40,982 nucleotides of DNA from Phycisphaeraceae bacterium (GCA_020848195.1 JADLAP010000160.1:1-40982), one strand, 5' to 3'; positions 25,901-34,221 are shown, numbered from the stretch's first letter. Numbers and translations are program-made. Notes: generated by a model not told the origin, from the sequence alone.

Positions 25901-26037
25901 AAGAAGCAACGCGGCGATACCGGCCGCAGATGCAGGCGTATTGCGCCGCGCTGGCGCGGATGCTGGGATTGCGCGAGGATGCGGTGACGGCGACGCTGCT
26001 GTTCGTTGAAGCGGGCGAGGCGGTTGGCGTGGCGTAG
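22933..26037 (+). CDS. addA: AddA-like UvrD-family helicase-nuclease
   Basis: ATP-dependent 3'-5' helicase and nuclease, the catalytic partner of AddB. The 1034-residue protein has Walker A ASAGTGKT at 12-19, motif Ia ATTFTRKAAGEI, motif II LMLDEFQDTS near 334, motif III GDVKQAIYGWRGG near 371, motif IV NLSYRSS, and motifs V-VI VMTIHKAKGLEFD near 662 and YVAMTRAKRAL. A C-terminal RecB-type nuclease follows (GRFDRVMV, LIDYKTDR near 977, QMQAYCAAL). All helicase and nuclease motifs look intact. It overlaps addB by 4 bp, so expression is coupled, and is followed by a strong hairpin at 26041-26074. Confidence 0.93.
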   Translation: MMPTSPHQVVRASAGTGKTYALTSHYLSLLDQHQPPGGILATTFTRKAAGEIVQRILARLAAGAATPDKTRQLAEFCRQLHRVNILTLDSFFSRLAMGYRFELGLPLGMRVMEETDAAIARLRRRAIERLLGDDEPHVLLDLLRRLHHDTAQRSVTRTIDDIVTSLLGVYQQAPERQRWEMDNLPAPLDDEKLATAIATLENMHNRLPADKRFATRWKADIDAACNGKWETIIGSKLATSETFYGKPVPEAISDAYQPLLHHARAVLLRDQAQRTLATWELLHRFDGHFAELRESQQAYLFSDLPRRLALFLSQDDEVELSDLYFRLDRQFAHLMLDEFQDTSLEQWRVLDRLAEEVVSYSDGEHSFFCVGDVKQAIYGWRGGCAEIFDHIENNLPLMDDAVSTLNLSYRSSPVILDAVNAVFADLAGNPAVRDFQDSAEIWQDRFNPHEAKHAKLTGYVELSTTAAETEDDADDDNEAEIAGKHDQAVADRIAELARTYPGYSLGVLVGTNRKAQVLIDALRAMDIPASGEGGSPLTDDPAVLRILAALRMADHPGDSAAAFAAFHSPLRDELRMTGWQGTEAQDAAARIRAMLATEGYGRTLTRWATALASLSDTRGGMRLEQLLSMAETYQPQATSRPCDFVDHVAATSVEQPTGAGVRVMTIHKAKGLEFDVVVLPELRREIGKVAHDAVYVTRPSPTEPIDAVYRAVREGIRELDRRLVEAHQQEQARRVMDDLCSLYVAMTRAKRALVMLIPPLTRTAKGAIGAKGWTSKAFDTLLRRALSTLGEDESEAGDEVLYRHGDARWPVFEQQPISAPMPLSSRRPKVRISRGDASRTPRVVSPSSLEAGSRVQVADLLALQTPAGRLRGSAIHNLFELVEWIDRPLPEETQRKRVVAELSPEANPAWQQEMLDTFARMLDKNCVRRVLTKPADEVELWRERAFAVAVGGRVLRGRFDRVMVHRQDGRAVRAELIDYKTDRVDGGQLEEATRRYRPQMQAYCAALARMLGLREDAVTATLLFVEAGEAVGVA

Positions 26038-26040
26038 CAC

Positions 26041-26074
26041 CCCGCGGAAGCGACGAGTACGTCGCATCCGCGGG
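26041..26074. terminator. Bidirectional hairpin terminator
   Basis: CCCGCGGA (26041-26048) pairs with TCCGCGGG (26067-26074), and GCGACG (26050-26055) with CGTCGC (26060-26065). The result is a 14-bp stem with one A-A mismatch and an AGTA loop. It lies just after addA and before the convergent methyltransferase stop. A T-run is weak, as is common in high-GC genomes. Confidence 0.75.
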
Positions 26075-26102
26075 CTTTGGTGGATTGCTCTCATTATGCA
26101 AT

Positions 26103-26891
26103 TCACGCGTCGCGGTGCAGGGCGAAGACCACGACGGTGGCGAAGCGGCGCAGGAAGGGCAGCTTCAGCAGCGCCTTGTCCAGGTGATGCACCGTAGCGA
26201 CCAGCGGCCAGCAGCCGGGAAACGCGGGCCAGAGCCGGCTGACCATCTGAAACTCCCGGCGAACCATGCGCGGGAACGGCTTGGCCAGCAGGGCGATCTG
26301 AGCGTCGTCCAGCGGCTTTTCATCTTCGGTTGGCTGCCAGAAATAGTACGGGATGCAACGTCGCAGGGCGTGGAGGGTATGACTGTTGATCACCGGCTCG
26401 GCGAAGACGGCGCTGCCGCCGGGCTTGAGGCGATGGTAGATGCGCTCGGCCAGACCTTCGAGGGGAATGTGATGCAGCGCGGCGTAGCCGATGATGTGGT
26501 CGAACGTCTGGCCGGCGAAAGCCTGGTCGAACAGGCCGGTGACCTGCGTATGCACGCGGTCGGCGATGCCGTTGACCTGCGCTCGGCGGCGGACCATGCC
26601 GATCGACTCGCTGCTGATGTCGTACGCGAAGACCTCCGCTCCATGAGTCGCGCAGAGGCTGGCGTCGATGCCGTTGCCCGATGCGATCTCCATCACCTGT
26701 TTGCCCGCAAGCGGTGCGAGCAGGTGGTAGTAGAACTCACGGGGATACGACGTGGTGGCTTTGGGGTTGGCATAGCGCCGGCGATCGAAGTCGGAAAGCG
26801 GCGCGATGCCGCGGGCCGCTTCATCGGCGTAATGCTTCTCGAAGTATTCCACTTCGCGTGCCAGGCGTTCATCAAAGGGGATCCGGGTCAT
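26103..26891 (-). CDS. Class I SAM-dependent methyltransferase
   Basis: A 262-residue cytoplasmic methyltransferase. Motif I is VMEIASGNGID. It is followed by EVFAYDISSESI, the acidic FDHIIGYAALHHIP motif, and RLKPGGSAVFAEPV, all typical of the Methyltransf_11/25 group. The C-terminal part is hydrophobic and aromatic (PYYFWQ, RLWPAFPGCWPL), possibly for lipid-like or membrane-proximal substrates. The ATG at 26891 has AGGAG five bases upstream; a longer reading frame to 26975 overlaps the divergent promoter and is rejected. The substrate is unknown and the neighbours do not help. It is divergent from the M16 peptidase with 82 bp between starts. Confidence 0.82.
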   Translation of the reverse strand: MTRIPFDERLAREVEYFEKHYADEAARGIAPLSDFDRRRYANPKATTSYPREFYYHLLAPLAGKQVMEIASGNGIDASLCATHGAEVFAYDISSESIGMVRRRAQVNGIADRVHTQVTGLFDQAFAGQTFDHIIGYAALHHIPLEGLAERIYHRLKPGGSAVFAEPVINSHTLHALRRCIPYYFWQPTEDEKPLDDAQIALLAKPFPRMVRREFQMVSRLWPAFPGCWPLVATVHHLDKALLKLPFLRRFATVVVFALHRDA

Positions 26892-26973
26892 CCGCGCACT
26901 CCTGCGGGGGATTCGGGCTAAGCTATCCAAGGTTATGTCTGTATCGGTTGTATCGAACGAAAGGTTGATCGCC

Positions 26974-29787
26974 ATGCACAGATCATGTGGTTTGGCCCCA
27001 GTCGGTTCTCGGACGCTGCAATGGATTGCAGCGTTATCGCTCCTTCACGCCGTTATCCTGACGCCGGCCCGCGCGGCGGTTTCCGAGGAGTCCACCGTCT
27101 TGCAACAGCGCCCCGACCGTCTGATCGTTCAGCTTCCCAATCGCATCATCCTCGTCGCCCAGGAACTGCACACCGCGCCGGTAGTCTCCGCGCAGGTGTG
27201 GATCAAGACCGGCTCCATCTACGAACAGGAACACGTCGGCGCGGGGTTGAGCCATTTCCTCGAACACCTGCTCTCCGGCGGCTCTACGTCCCATCGCACC
27301 GAAGAGCAGACGCGCCGGATTCTCGGCCAGATCGGCGCGCAGACCAATGCCGCCACCAGCCTCGACAACGTCCACTACTACATCACCACCACGCGCGAAC
27401 ATGCCGGCGTTGCCATCGACCTGCTCTGCGACTGGATGCAAAACAGCCTGATTTCCCTGGCGGAATACGACCGCGAACGACAGGTCATCCAGCGCGAATT
27501 CGAACACGGCATGGGCAGCCCGCAACGCATCTTCTGGAAACTGACCCAACAGGCTCGCTACGAAAACCACCCCGCCCGCTTCCCCACCATCGGCTATCTC
27601 GACGAATTCCTCTCCATCACCCGCGATGAGATCAACGACTTCTACCATCGCATGTACGTACCGAACAACATGGTCTTCGTCGTCGTGGGCGACATCGACA
27701 AGCACAAAATCATCGCGGAACTGACGGCGAAATGGAAAGACGCGCCGGCCAAACCGCTGCCCACGCTCAGCTTCCCCGTGGAAAAACCGATCGATCAGCC
27801 GCGCGAAGCCGGCGGCCTGGCGACGGTGGCCAATCCCAAGCTCCGCCTGGCGTGGCCCGGCACACGCATGGGCGGCGAAGGCGACTACGCGCTCGATCTG
27901 CTCAGCGCCATCCTCGGCGAAGGCGAATCCAGCCGGCTCGCCCGAACCGTCCGCGATCAGCAGGGACTGGCCACCTCCATCGACGCCTACAACCTCAGCT
28001 TCCCCTGGGGCGAAGGCTACTTCGGCGTCGATGCGGAAGTCGCGCCCCCGGAACATGGGGCAACAACTTCGCCGCAGCAGCGCGTGGAGAAGGTCAAACA
28101 GGCCATCCTCGAACAGGTGCAGGCCATCGTGAAAGACGGCGTGCGCGACGAGGAACTGGCCCGCGCCAAACGGCAGACCCTTGCGGCGGTGCTGTATGCC
28201 GGTCAGTCCGCCCAGGCCCTGGCGTCACGCCTTGCCCAGGACATCATCGGCACCGGCGACCCGGACTACCTCTACCACTACGGCCAAGCGGTTCAGCAGG
28301 TCACCGCACAGCAGATTCTGGATGTGGCGAAAAAGTTCCTCGAACCCGATCGCCTGATCACCATCAAGCTGATGCCGGACACCACGGGCCAGGCCCCGCC
28401 GGAGCTTCGCCGTCCACCGCAGTCGCCGGCGACGGGTCTTCCGCGTGAGCCGGTGAATCTCGACAATGCCTCGCTGTCGAAGCAGATGGAAAAGGAAATC
28501 ATCGCCCACAGCCAGGCGGCCCCGACCATTGAAATCTCCCCCATCCAGCGCACCGTGCTGGACAACGGCCTGCGCGTGCTGATCCAGCGGTCCACGCTCG
28601 TGCCCGCCGCCGCCATCCAGATGTACCGGCTCGGCGGCCTGCTCAGCGACGCCACCGGCCAGGAGGGTCTGGCAAACGCCGCCGCCGCCATGACCACCAA
28701 GGGAACCGCCACCCGCAGCGCCGCCGACATCGACCGCGTCATCGAAGACCTCGGCGCCAACCTCGCCAGCCGCTGCGGCAACAACACGGTCTACACCACC
28801 GCCATGTGCCTGCGCGACGATCTACCGACAGTGCTGGACCTGTTCGCGGATGTGACGCTGCATCCACATTTTCCCGACGAGGAATGGCACAAGCTCCAGC
28901 CTCGCCTGCTGGCCGGCATCTCGCGGGAAATGGACAACTGGAACGGCGAACTGAACGCCGATTTCCGCAAGACGTACTTCGGCGAGAACCATCCGTGGTC
29001 GCGGACGCCGCTGGGCAGGGCGGATGTGGTGCGCAACGCCAAGGTGTCGGACCTCGCGTCGTTCTATCATTCGCGTCTAGCTGCCGGCGAAGCGGTGCTG
29101 GCCATCTTCGGGGATGTCGATCCCACAAAAACATTGGACATGGTGCGCAAGCTGTTCGCCGACATGCCCGCCAAGGCGCAGCAGCCGTTCGCCTGGCGAC
29201 AGCCGCATCCCGCTCAGACCGGCGAGCATCGTTTCGTCACCGACAAACCGCTGGCGGCCGTGCAGATCGGCCTTGGTCCCGGCGTCGCTCGCAACAGCCC
29301 GGACTATCCCACCCTCGCCGTGCTGTCCTCCGTGCTCAGCGATTTCCCCTCCGGCTGGCTGGAGGATCAGCTTCGCGGCGATGGGCCGGGCCTGGCGTAC
29401 GCCGTCTGGACGTATCAGATCACGGGCCTGGCACCGGGCTATCTCGCCGTCGGCTTCAACACGCAGCCGAGCACGGTGGACGAAGCGATGAAACGGGCCA
29501 TGTCCGTGATCGACCGTGCCAAGGCCCAGCCGGTGGATAAGGACGACCTCCAGCGGGCCAAAGCCTCCGTGCTGGCCTCCGAGTTCCTTTCGCGGCAGAC
29601 CAACGACCAGCGAGCCTCTGACGCGGCCCTCAACGAACTCTACGGCGTGGGCCTGGAGGACAGCGAACGCTTTCTCGCAGCCGTGGGCAAACTCACCGCC
29701 GACGACCTGCTGGCCGCGGCGCGGAAATACCTCGTCAACCCCGTGACCGTCATCATCCAGCCCCAGCCGGCGACGACCCAGCCGTGA
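26974..29787 (+). CDS. M16-family zinc metallopeptidase, exported, two-domain
   Basis: Pitrilysin-like protease of 937 residues. A signal peptide (SRTLQWIAALSLLHAVILTPARAA) implies a periplasmic or extracellular location. The first M16 half holds the inverted zinc motif H94-F-L-E97-H98 and the third ligand near E175 (ERQVIQRE). The second half (NGLRVLIQRSTLVPAAAIQ onwards) has GLANAAAAM where HxxEH would be, so it is the inactive clamshell partner. This active plus inactive arrangement is usual in M16. The start at 26974 has AAAGG nine bases upstream; an ATG at 26935 would add 13 residues before the signal. Followed by a terminator hairpin. Confidence 0.92.
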   Translation: MHRSCGLAPVGSRTLQWIAALSLLHAVILTPARAAVSEESTVLQQRPDRLIVQLPNRIILVAQELHTAPVVSAQVWIKTGSIYEQEHVGAGLSHFLEHLLSGGSTSHRTEEQTRRILGQIGAQTNAATSLDNVHYYITTTREHAGVAIDLLCDWMQNSLISLAEYDRERQVIQREFEHGMGSPQRIFWKLTQQARYENHPARFPTIGYLDEFLSITRDEINDFYHRMYVPNNMVFVVVGDIDKHKIIAELTAKWKDAPAKPLPTLSFPVEKPIDQPREAGGLATVANPKLRLAWPGTRMGGEGDYALDLLSAILGEGESSRLARTVRDQQGLATSIDAYNLSFPWGEGYFGVDAEVAPPEHGATTSPQQRVEKVKQAILEQVQAIVKDGVRDEELARAKRQTLAAVLYAGQSAQALASRLAQDIIGTGDPDYLYHYGQAVQQVTAQQILDVAKKFLEPDRLITIKLMPDTTGQAPPELRRPPQSPATGLPREPVNLDNASLSKQMEKEIIAHSQAAPTIEISPIQRTVLDNGLRVLIQRSTLVPAAAIQMYRLGGLLSDATGQEGLANAAAAMTTKGTATRSAADIDRVIEDLGANLASRCGNNTVYTTAMCLRDDLPTVLDLFADVTLHPHFPDEEWHKLQPRLLAGISREMDNWNGELNADFRKTYFGENHPWSRTPLGRADVVRNAKVSDLASFYHSRLAAGEAVLAIFGDVDPTKTLDMVRKLFADMPAKAQQPFAWRQPHPAQTGEHRFVTDKPLAAVQIGLGPGVARNSPDYPTLAVLSSVLSDFPSGWLEDQLRGDGPGLAYAVWTYQITGLAPGYLAVGFNTQPSTVDEAMKRAMSVIDRAKAQPVDKDDLQRAKASVLASEFLSRQTNDQRASDAALNELYGVGLEDSERFLAAVGKLTADDLLAAARKYLVNPVTVIIQPQPATTQP

Positions 29788-29835
29788 GACCTGGCTCACA
29801 TGCCAATCTGCAAAATTGACGACATCCCCAAACGC

Positions 29836-29865
29836 ACGAGGCCCAGGGACACCCCTGGGCCTCGT
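29836..29865. terminator. Bidirectional hairpin terminator
   Basis: A 13-bp perfect stem, ACGAGGCCCAGGG (29836-29848) with CCCTGGGCCTCGT (29853-29865), and a 4-base loop. It lies between the convergent M16 peptidase gene and the Spy-like gene. No long T-run follows. Nothing else is seen in the 150-bp gap. Confidence 0.8.
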
Positions 29866-29937
29866 CGTTGATGGATTACATGCAGGCGACCAGCTCAGAT
29901 CACTCCGCCGCGCTGTGCCGCCATCCCTGGTCTTCGG

Positions 29938-30660
29938 TCAATGTTCGTGCTTGTGTTCCTTGGCCTTTTCACCTTTGTCTGCTTTGTCGGCCTTCTGGGC
30001 CTTGCCGCCGCTGAGGTCCGCCTTCTGGGCGTCGGTCAGCACTTTGTCCGTGATTTCCTTGCGGAGTTCCGCCTTCAGGGCCGAATCCGACTTCTTGTCC
30101 GTCGCAGAAGCCTGGGTCTTGGCGGCTTCGTCGCACAGCTTGCGGATCTGGTCCTTCTGCGCGTCGGTCAGCGCGGCCTTGCTGAAGCTCATGGAAGCGC
30201 CCAGATACAGCTTCGAGCTTGCCCAGCCGATGCGCTGGTCAGGCGTCAGCAGATCGTTGATCTTCGCTTCCGTCTGATCCTTGAGCTTCTCGCGTTCCTC
30301 GTCGAGGGTTTTGAGTTCCGTTTTGGCCTTTTCCGCGGCGGCGGCGTCCGAGCCCTTGGCGGCGACCTTCAATTGCTTGAGCTTTTCGCCGTTTTGTTCT
30401 TCCCACTTCTTCCCGGCCTGGCTGGATTCCTCCGCGATCGCGGCGAGTTTGGTCTGTTGCTCCGCGGAAAGTTTCAGTTGGCTGGCCATCATCGCGTAGT
30501 AGCCCTTGAGCATGGCGGGCTTGGCTACATCGAGCTTGGCGACCTCGGGCTTGGCCACCTCCGGTTTGGCCGGAGCGTCACTGGCTTTCACCGGGATCGC
30601 CGCCGCCAGCAGCATCACCACAAGGATCGCCGTCAGTCTGGACAGGAGTGAGGTTCGCAT
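29938..30660 (-). CDS. Spy/CpxP-like periplasmic protein with LTxxQ repeats
   Basis: A 240-residue secreted helical protein. The signal peptide is MRTSLLSRLTAILVVMLLAAAIPVKA. Next comes a repeated KPEVA linker, then a long charged coiled region with four LTxxQ-like motifs: LSAEQQTKL, LTPDQRIGW, LTDAQKDQI and LTDAQKADL. These are the hallmark of the Spy/CpxP group of periplasmic chaperones and stress sensors. The C-terminus is Lys-rich and ends AKEHKHEH, a possible metal-binding tail. The start at 30660 begins the signal peptide and has AGGAG-like bases upstream. Function by analogy: envelope protein protection. Confidence 0.75.
   Translation of the reverse strand: MRTSLLSRLTAILVVMLLAAAIPVKASDAPAKPEVAKPEVAKLDVAKPAMLKGYYAMMASQLKLSAEQQTKLAAIAEESSQAGKKWEEQNGEKLKQLKVAAKGSDAAAAEKAKTELKTLDEEREKLKDQTEAKINDLLTPDQRIGWASSKLYLGASMSFSKAALTDAQKDQIRKLCDEAAKTQASATDKKSDSALKAELRKEITDKVLTDAQKADLSGGKAQKADKADKGEKAKEHKHEH
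30522..30580 (-). repeat. Short tandem repeat encoding KPEVA linker
   Basis: Imperfect units of about 15 nt on the minus strand encode KPEVA-KPEVA-KLDVA-KPAM just after the signal peptide of the Spy-like protein. Such tracts vary easily in copy number and act as flexible linkers. Confidence 0.6.
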
Positions 30661-30787
30661 GAGATTCTCTTTTGCGGACAGGTGTACGGGGGGCAGCGCC
30701 GGCCGCACGGCAGCACGCCGAGGCAAGTATACATCGACCTGCACCGGAAGTTGCAATCTCATCCGCGGGCAGAACCCGTTCGCCGCC

Positions 30788-30796
30788 TGATACACT
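30788..30796 (+). promoter_or_regulatory. Extended -10 element of dprA
   Basis: TGATACACT matches the TGnTATAAT extended -10 pattern (hexamer 30791-30796). Transcription would start near 30803, giving a leader of at most about seven bases before the ATG at 30810, or almost none before an in-frame GTG at 30804. No -35 match was found. Confidence 0.4.
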
Positions 30797-30809
30797 GCGT
30801 GACGTGACC

Positions 30810-31943
30810 ATGGAATCGCTGGATGATCTGCTGCTGTTGACGCTGACACCGGGGCTGGGACCGGTGCGGATCGGCCGGGGTCTGATCGCGCTGGGATCGG
30901 CCCGCGCCATGGCGCAGGCCGGTGCGGATGCACTGGCGTCCGCATTGGGCATGTCTCCGTTGCAGGCGCAGGGCATGATCCGGTCGATGCGCGAGGTGGC
31001 CGCCGCCGACGTCGTGGCGGAGGAGCGCCGGCTTGCGGCGGAACTGGGCGTGACGCTGGTGGCGTGGGATGATCCGTCCTATCCCCGTCTGCTGAAGCTG
31101 ATCGCCGACCCACCGCCGCTGCTGTACGTGAAGGGCGCGGTGACGGAGCAGGATGCCCTGGCGCTGGCGATGGTCGGATCGCGCAAGTGTTCGCACTACG
31201 GTCGAGAGCAGGCGGACCGGTTCGCCGCGGGTTGCGCGATGGCGGGTTTGTGCATCGTCAGCGGTGGGGCGTACGGCGTGGACACGGCGGCGCATCGTGC
31301 CGCGCTTCGCGTCGGGGGTCGCACCCTCGCCGTCATCGGCAGCGGTCTGGCGCAGCCTTATCCTCCGGACAATCATGAACTGTTCGACGCCATTGCGCGG
31401 CAGGGCGCGGTGATCAGCGAACTGCCCATGCGCACCGCGCCGAGGCCGGAGAACTTTCCCAGCCGCAACCGCATCATCTCCGGCCTGTCGCTGGGCGTGC
31501 TGGTGGTGGAAGCGGCTTTGCGTTCCGGCGCGCTGATCACCGCGCGCCTGGCGGCGGAAGATCACGCGCGGGAAGTGATGGCGCTGCCGGGCCGGGTCGA
31601 TTCGCCGACCTCGGCCGGTTGTCATCGCATCCTGCGCGAAGGCTGGGCTTCGCTGGTGACCTCCCCGGCTGAAGTGATGCAATCGCTGGGTGAAGCGGGA
31701 CAGACCCTGGCGGCGAGCCAGTCCTCCGGCGATGCCGATGCGCCGCCGACCGCACCGGCGATGACCCTCACGCCCTCACAGCGGACAATTTTCGATCACC
31801 TGCAATCCCCGGCGACGCTGGATGACCTGGCGACCGTCGCCGGGCTGCCCATCGCCACGCTCCGCGCCGATCTGACGCTGCTGGAAATCCGGGGCCTGGT
31901 CCGCCGCCAGGGCGTCATGCTTTCCCGCGTCCAGCCAAAATGA
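30810..31943 (+). CDS. dprA: DNA-processing protein DprA (Smf)
   Basis: Loads RecA on incoming single-stranded DNA during natural transformation. The 377-residue protein has an N-terminal helical domain with helix-hairpin-helix character (1-70). Its Rossmann-like DprA core holds MVGSRKCSHYGREQA, SGGAYGVDTAAHRAAL, IGSGLAQPYPPDNH, FPSRNRIISGLS and SGALITARLAAEDHAREVMALPGR. A C-terminal winged-helix domain (about 310-377) ends with LLEIRGLVRRQGVMLSRV. All signature motifs are intact. The ATG at 30810 is taken; GTG at 30804 is possible. It is divergent from the Spy-like gene, with 149 bp between starts. Confidence 0.95.
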   Translation: MESLDDLLLLTLTPGLGPVRIGRGLIALGSARAMAQAGADALASALGMSPLQAQGMIRSMREVAAADVVAEERRLAAELGVTLVAWDDPSYPRLLKLIADPPPLLYVKGAVTEQDALALAMVGSRKCSHYGREQADRFAAGCAMAGLCIVSGGAYGVDTAAHRAALRVGGRTLAVIGSGLAQPYPPDNHELFDAIARQGAVISELPMRTAPRPENFPSRNRIISGLSLGVLVVEAALRSGALITARLAAEDHAREVMALPGRVDSPTSAGCHRILREGWASLVTSPAEVMQSLGEAGQTLAASQSSGDADAPPTAPAMTLTPSQRTIFDHLQSPATLDDLATVAGLPIATLRADLTLLEIRGLVRRQGVMLSRVQPK

Positions 31944-32045
31944 CCGGCCGAGCGGGCGATCCGTCCGCGGCGGAACAACGAGAAACCCGACGTACGCATC
32001 AGGGCAAACGCCGAAGGAACATCCATTTCACCGGTCCGATTTCGC

Positions 32046-32906
32046 TTATCCCTGCGGCGGAGGCAGGGGCATGTCCCACGGCTCGCGCGCCATCGTGTCG
32101 TCGGCGAGAGCGTCCGGAGCGACGTCGCTGAGGTGTTTGACCGCGAAGTACAGATAGCCCGCGGAGATCACCAGCGACAGGGGCCACCACATGCAGCCGA
32201 TCATGCGGCCGATGCCCAGGGCATCGATCAGCACGCCCAGCACGATCGCCGGCGTCATGGCATAGACCGCCAGGCGTATCGACGCGGCATAGGTCAGGGC
32301 CTTGCTCATGCTGGACGCCATGAACAGGCCGAGGGCGCCCAGCAGCAGGGCCAGCAGCAGACGGTAGATCAGCGTGAACGTCCAGAGAAGCATGAAGCCG
32401 ATGGGAAAAATCAGCGAGGGAATCCAGGTCGACCATGATCGCAGCTTCACCGGGTCGATGGTGAACGGCTCCTTGACCTGTTGGAGGTCGTAGGTGCGGA
32501 TTTCCCGCGGCGACTGCCGGACGATCACGGCGGATTTCGTGACGAGGATTTTCAGATCGTCACGGCCATCAAGGCTTGTGATTTCGCCGGTGGTGTCGAT
32601 GGCGAGAAAGGGTTGTTCCTCTTTGGGCATGGTGATGTAGTACGGCTGGGGCGCGTCGCAGTGGACGGCTCCGTTGGTGATGGTCATCGTCGGAACCTGA
32701 TCGATGACTTGTCGTCCAGGCCCGTCGAGAAATTCGCGCAAAGCCCGGCGTCCGGCGAGTGTCGGTTCCAGCCACGCCAGGCCCACCAGCAGCGTGAGAT
32801 ACCAGAACCCGATGCCGCGCCATCGCCGGGCCACGTCGTCGTAAAACGGCGCGGAGAAGAACGACAGGATCGGACCGTGCCAGAAGTGAAAGTGCGTCGC
32901 CGCCAT
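32046..32906 (-). CDS. DUF1189-family membrane protein
   Basis: A 286-residue inner-membrane protein. It has an N-terminal amphipathic start (FHFWHGPILSFFSAPFYDDVARRW) and one membrane helix (GFWYLTLLVGLAWL). A soluble extracytoplasmic region of about 120 residues follows, then a group of four or five helices in the C-terminal half (IPSLIFPIGFMLLWTFTLIY, LLLALLLGALGLFMASSM, AVYAMTPAIVLGVLIDAL, MWWPLSLVISAGYLYFAV). The arrangement matches DUF1189, whose role is unknown. The tail is Pro-rich. It is convergent with dprA; the gap at 31944-32045 shows no clear terminator. No ribosome-binding site stands out. Confidence 0.8.
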   Translation of the reverse strand: MAATHFHFWHGPILSFFSAPFYDDVARRWRGIGFWYLTLLVGLAWLEPTLAGRRALREFLDGPGRQVIDQVPTMTITNGAVHCDAPQPYYITMPKEEQPFLAIDTTGEITSLDGRDDLKILVTKSAVIVRQSPREIRTYDLQQVKEPFTIDPVKLRSWSTWIPSLIFPIGFMLLWTFTLIYRLLLALLLGALGLFMASSMSKALTYAASIRLAVYAMTPAIVLGVLIDALGIGRMIGCMWWPLSLVISAGYLYFAVKHLSDVAPDALADDTMAREPWDMPLPPPQG

Positions 32907-33042
32907 GCTGTTTGCCCCGTGGGTGGCCCGGCCGCAACATCGGTTGATGCCGAACTGCCCGCCATCAAGCCAGAATACCCGATGTGACGCCAGCCGGCAT
33001 CAGGCCTTCAGGGCGGGTTCCGCATCCCGGCGGCACCCCGGC

Positions 33043-34221
33043 TCAGTCGCCCAGTTCCAGGCAGCGTTTGCGGTAGTGCAGATAGTTTTCGTAGCTGACT
33101 TCCAGGGGGACGAAGTGGTCGCAGCACGGAATATATCCGCCGCGCCGTCGCATGGCGGGAAGGATGTAGTCGATCATGCGGTCGATGGCGTCCTTGCCTT
33201 TGGCCAGCACGCGCTTGTCGATGCCGCCGCGGAGGCAGAGGTTGGGGTAGCGATGGCCGATCTTCACCACGTCGCAGCCGGAGGCGACCTCGAAGGGCGA
33301 CATCGCCTCCATGCCCAGTTCGCGGTAGACGTCGATGATGTCATTGACATTGCCGTCGGTGTCGATCTGGATGAACAGATGGCGGTGGCGGTCGATCTGC
33401 CGGGACCGGACGTTGGCGATGAGCTGCTGGTAGTAGGGCAGAAGGAATTCCCGCATCATGTCCGGTGAAATCAGCGGTCCGGCGTTGTAGCAGATGTCCT
33501 CGGCCATGTAGACCTCATCCAGCGTGACGTGCTGCTGATGCCGGGCGGTCACCGCGTCGGCGAGGGTCAGCCAGGTCCGCATGCAGTCGTGGATCAGTTC
33601 AGGCTGATCGACGAAGGCATAGAGGACTCCCTCCGGCCCCATGAGACTGCGCAGGTACATGTAGCCGCCGATCAGGTTGGCGGTGATCATTTCCCCGCGT
33701 GCGGCGGCCTGACGGGCGGCGGCCATGCGCTTGGGCAGGTCGGCGTAGCGATCGGGGGTCTGGGGATTCATCCGCCATTTGACCTTCTCCTCCCACGTCC
33801 GCATGTCCTTCACGGGATGATCGATGTATTCAGGCATGAAGCCCGACCGGCGACCCTTGAAGAACAGCACGGCCCGGCCGGCGTAGTCCTGCACCAGCTC
33901 GCATTCGCCGCGGTCTTCCAGCAGCACGGTCTCGAAACACGGGCTGAACGCCGCCTCGCACCAGCCCAGTTGGTTCAGGCCGTGATAGCCGGGGTCTTCC
34001 AGACCGAACGGCTCCATGCCGGTCATCCCTTCCGTGCGCCACCGATCGAGCAGGTCGTCGATGTAACCGAACTCCACATGCAGCAGCGGCGCGTCGGGGG
34101 TAATGGTGTAAATGGCGCGGCGCTTGCGAGCGCTTGCCGTCATGGCCTGGGGCGGGACCAACGCATGGACGCCATCAGCGGCGACAGGGGATAGAGCCGT
34201 CACGGGCGATTCCTTTTTCAT
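33043..34221 (-). CDS. Uroporphyrinogen decarboxylase (URO-D)-like protein
   Basis: A 392-residue TIM-barrel protein of the URO-D superfamily, which includes HemE and the cobalamin-dependent methyltransferases MtaA/MtbA. Supporting segments are MTANLIGGYMYLRSLMGPEGVLYAF, EVYMAEDICYNAGPLISPDMMREFLLPYY, GMEAMSPFEVASGCDVVKIGHRYPNLCLRGGIDK, and the C-terminal GGYIPCCDHFVPLEVSYENYLHYR. The DxxPxW and RQAGR motifs of true HemE are absent, so heme synthesis is unlikely. It is divergent from an AraC regulator in a carbohydrate region, with no corrinoid protein or heme gene nearby. Its reaction is unknown. The Met at 34221 is the first in a plausible frame, with no clear ribosome-binding site. Confidence 0.82.
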   Translation of the reverse strand: MKKESPVTALSPVAADGVHALVPPQAMTASARKRRAIYTITPDAPLLHVEFGYIDDLLDRWRTEGMTGMEPFGLEDPGYHGLNQLGWCEAAFSPCFETVLLEDRGECELVQDYAGRAVLFFKGRRSGFMPEYIDHPVKDMRTWEEKVKWRMNPQTPDRYADLPKRMAAARQAAARGEMITANLIGGYMYLRSLMGPEGVLYAFVDQPELIHDCMRTWLTLADAVTARHQQHVTLDEVYMAEDICYNAGPLISPDMMREFLLPYYQQLIANVRSRQIDRHRHLFIQIDTDGNVNDIIDVYRELGMEAMSPFEVASGCDVVKIGHRYPNLCLRGGIDKRVLAKGKDAIDRMIDYILPAMRRRGGYIPCCDHFVPLEVSYENYLHYRKRCLELGD

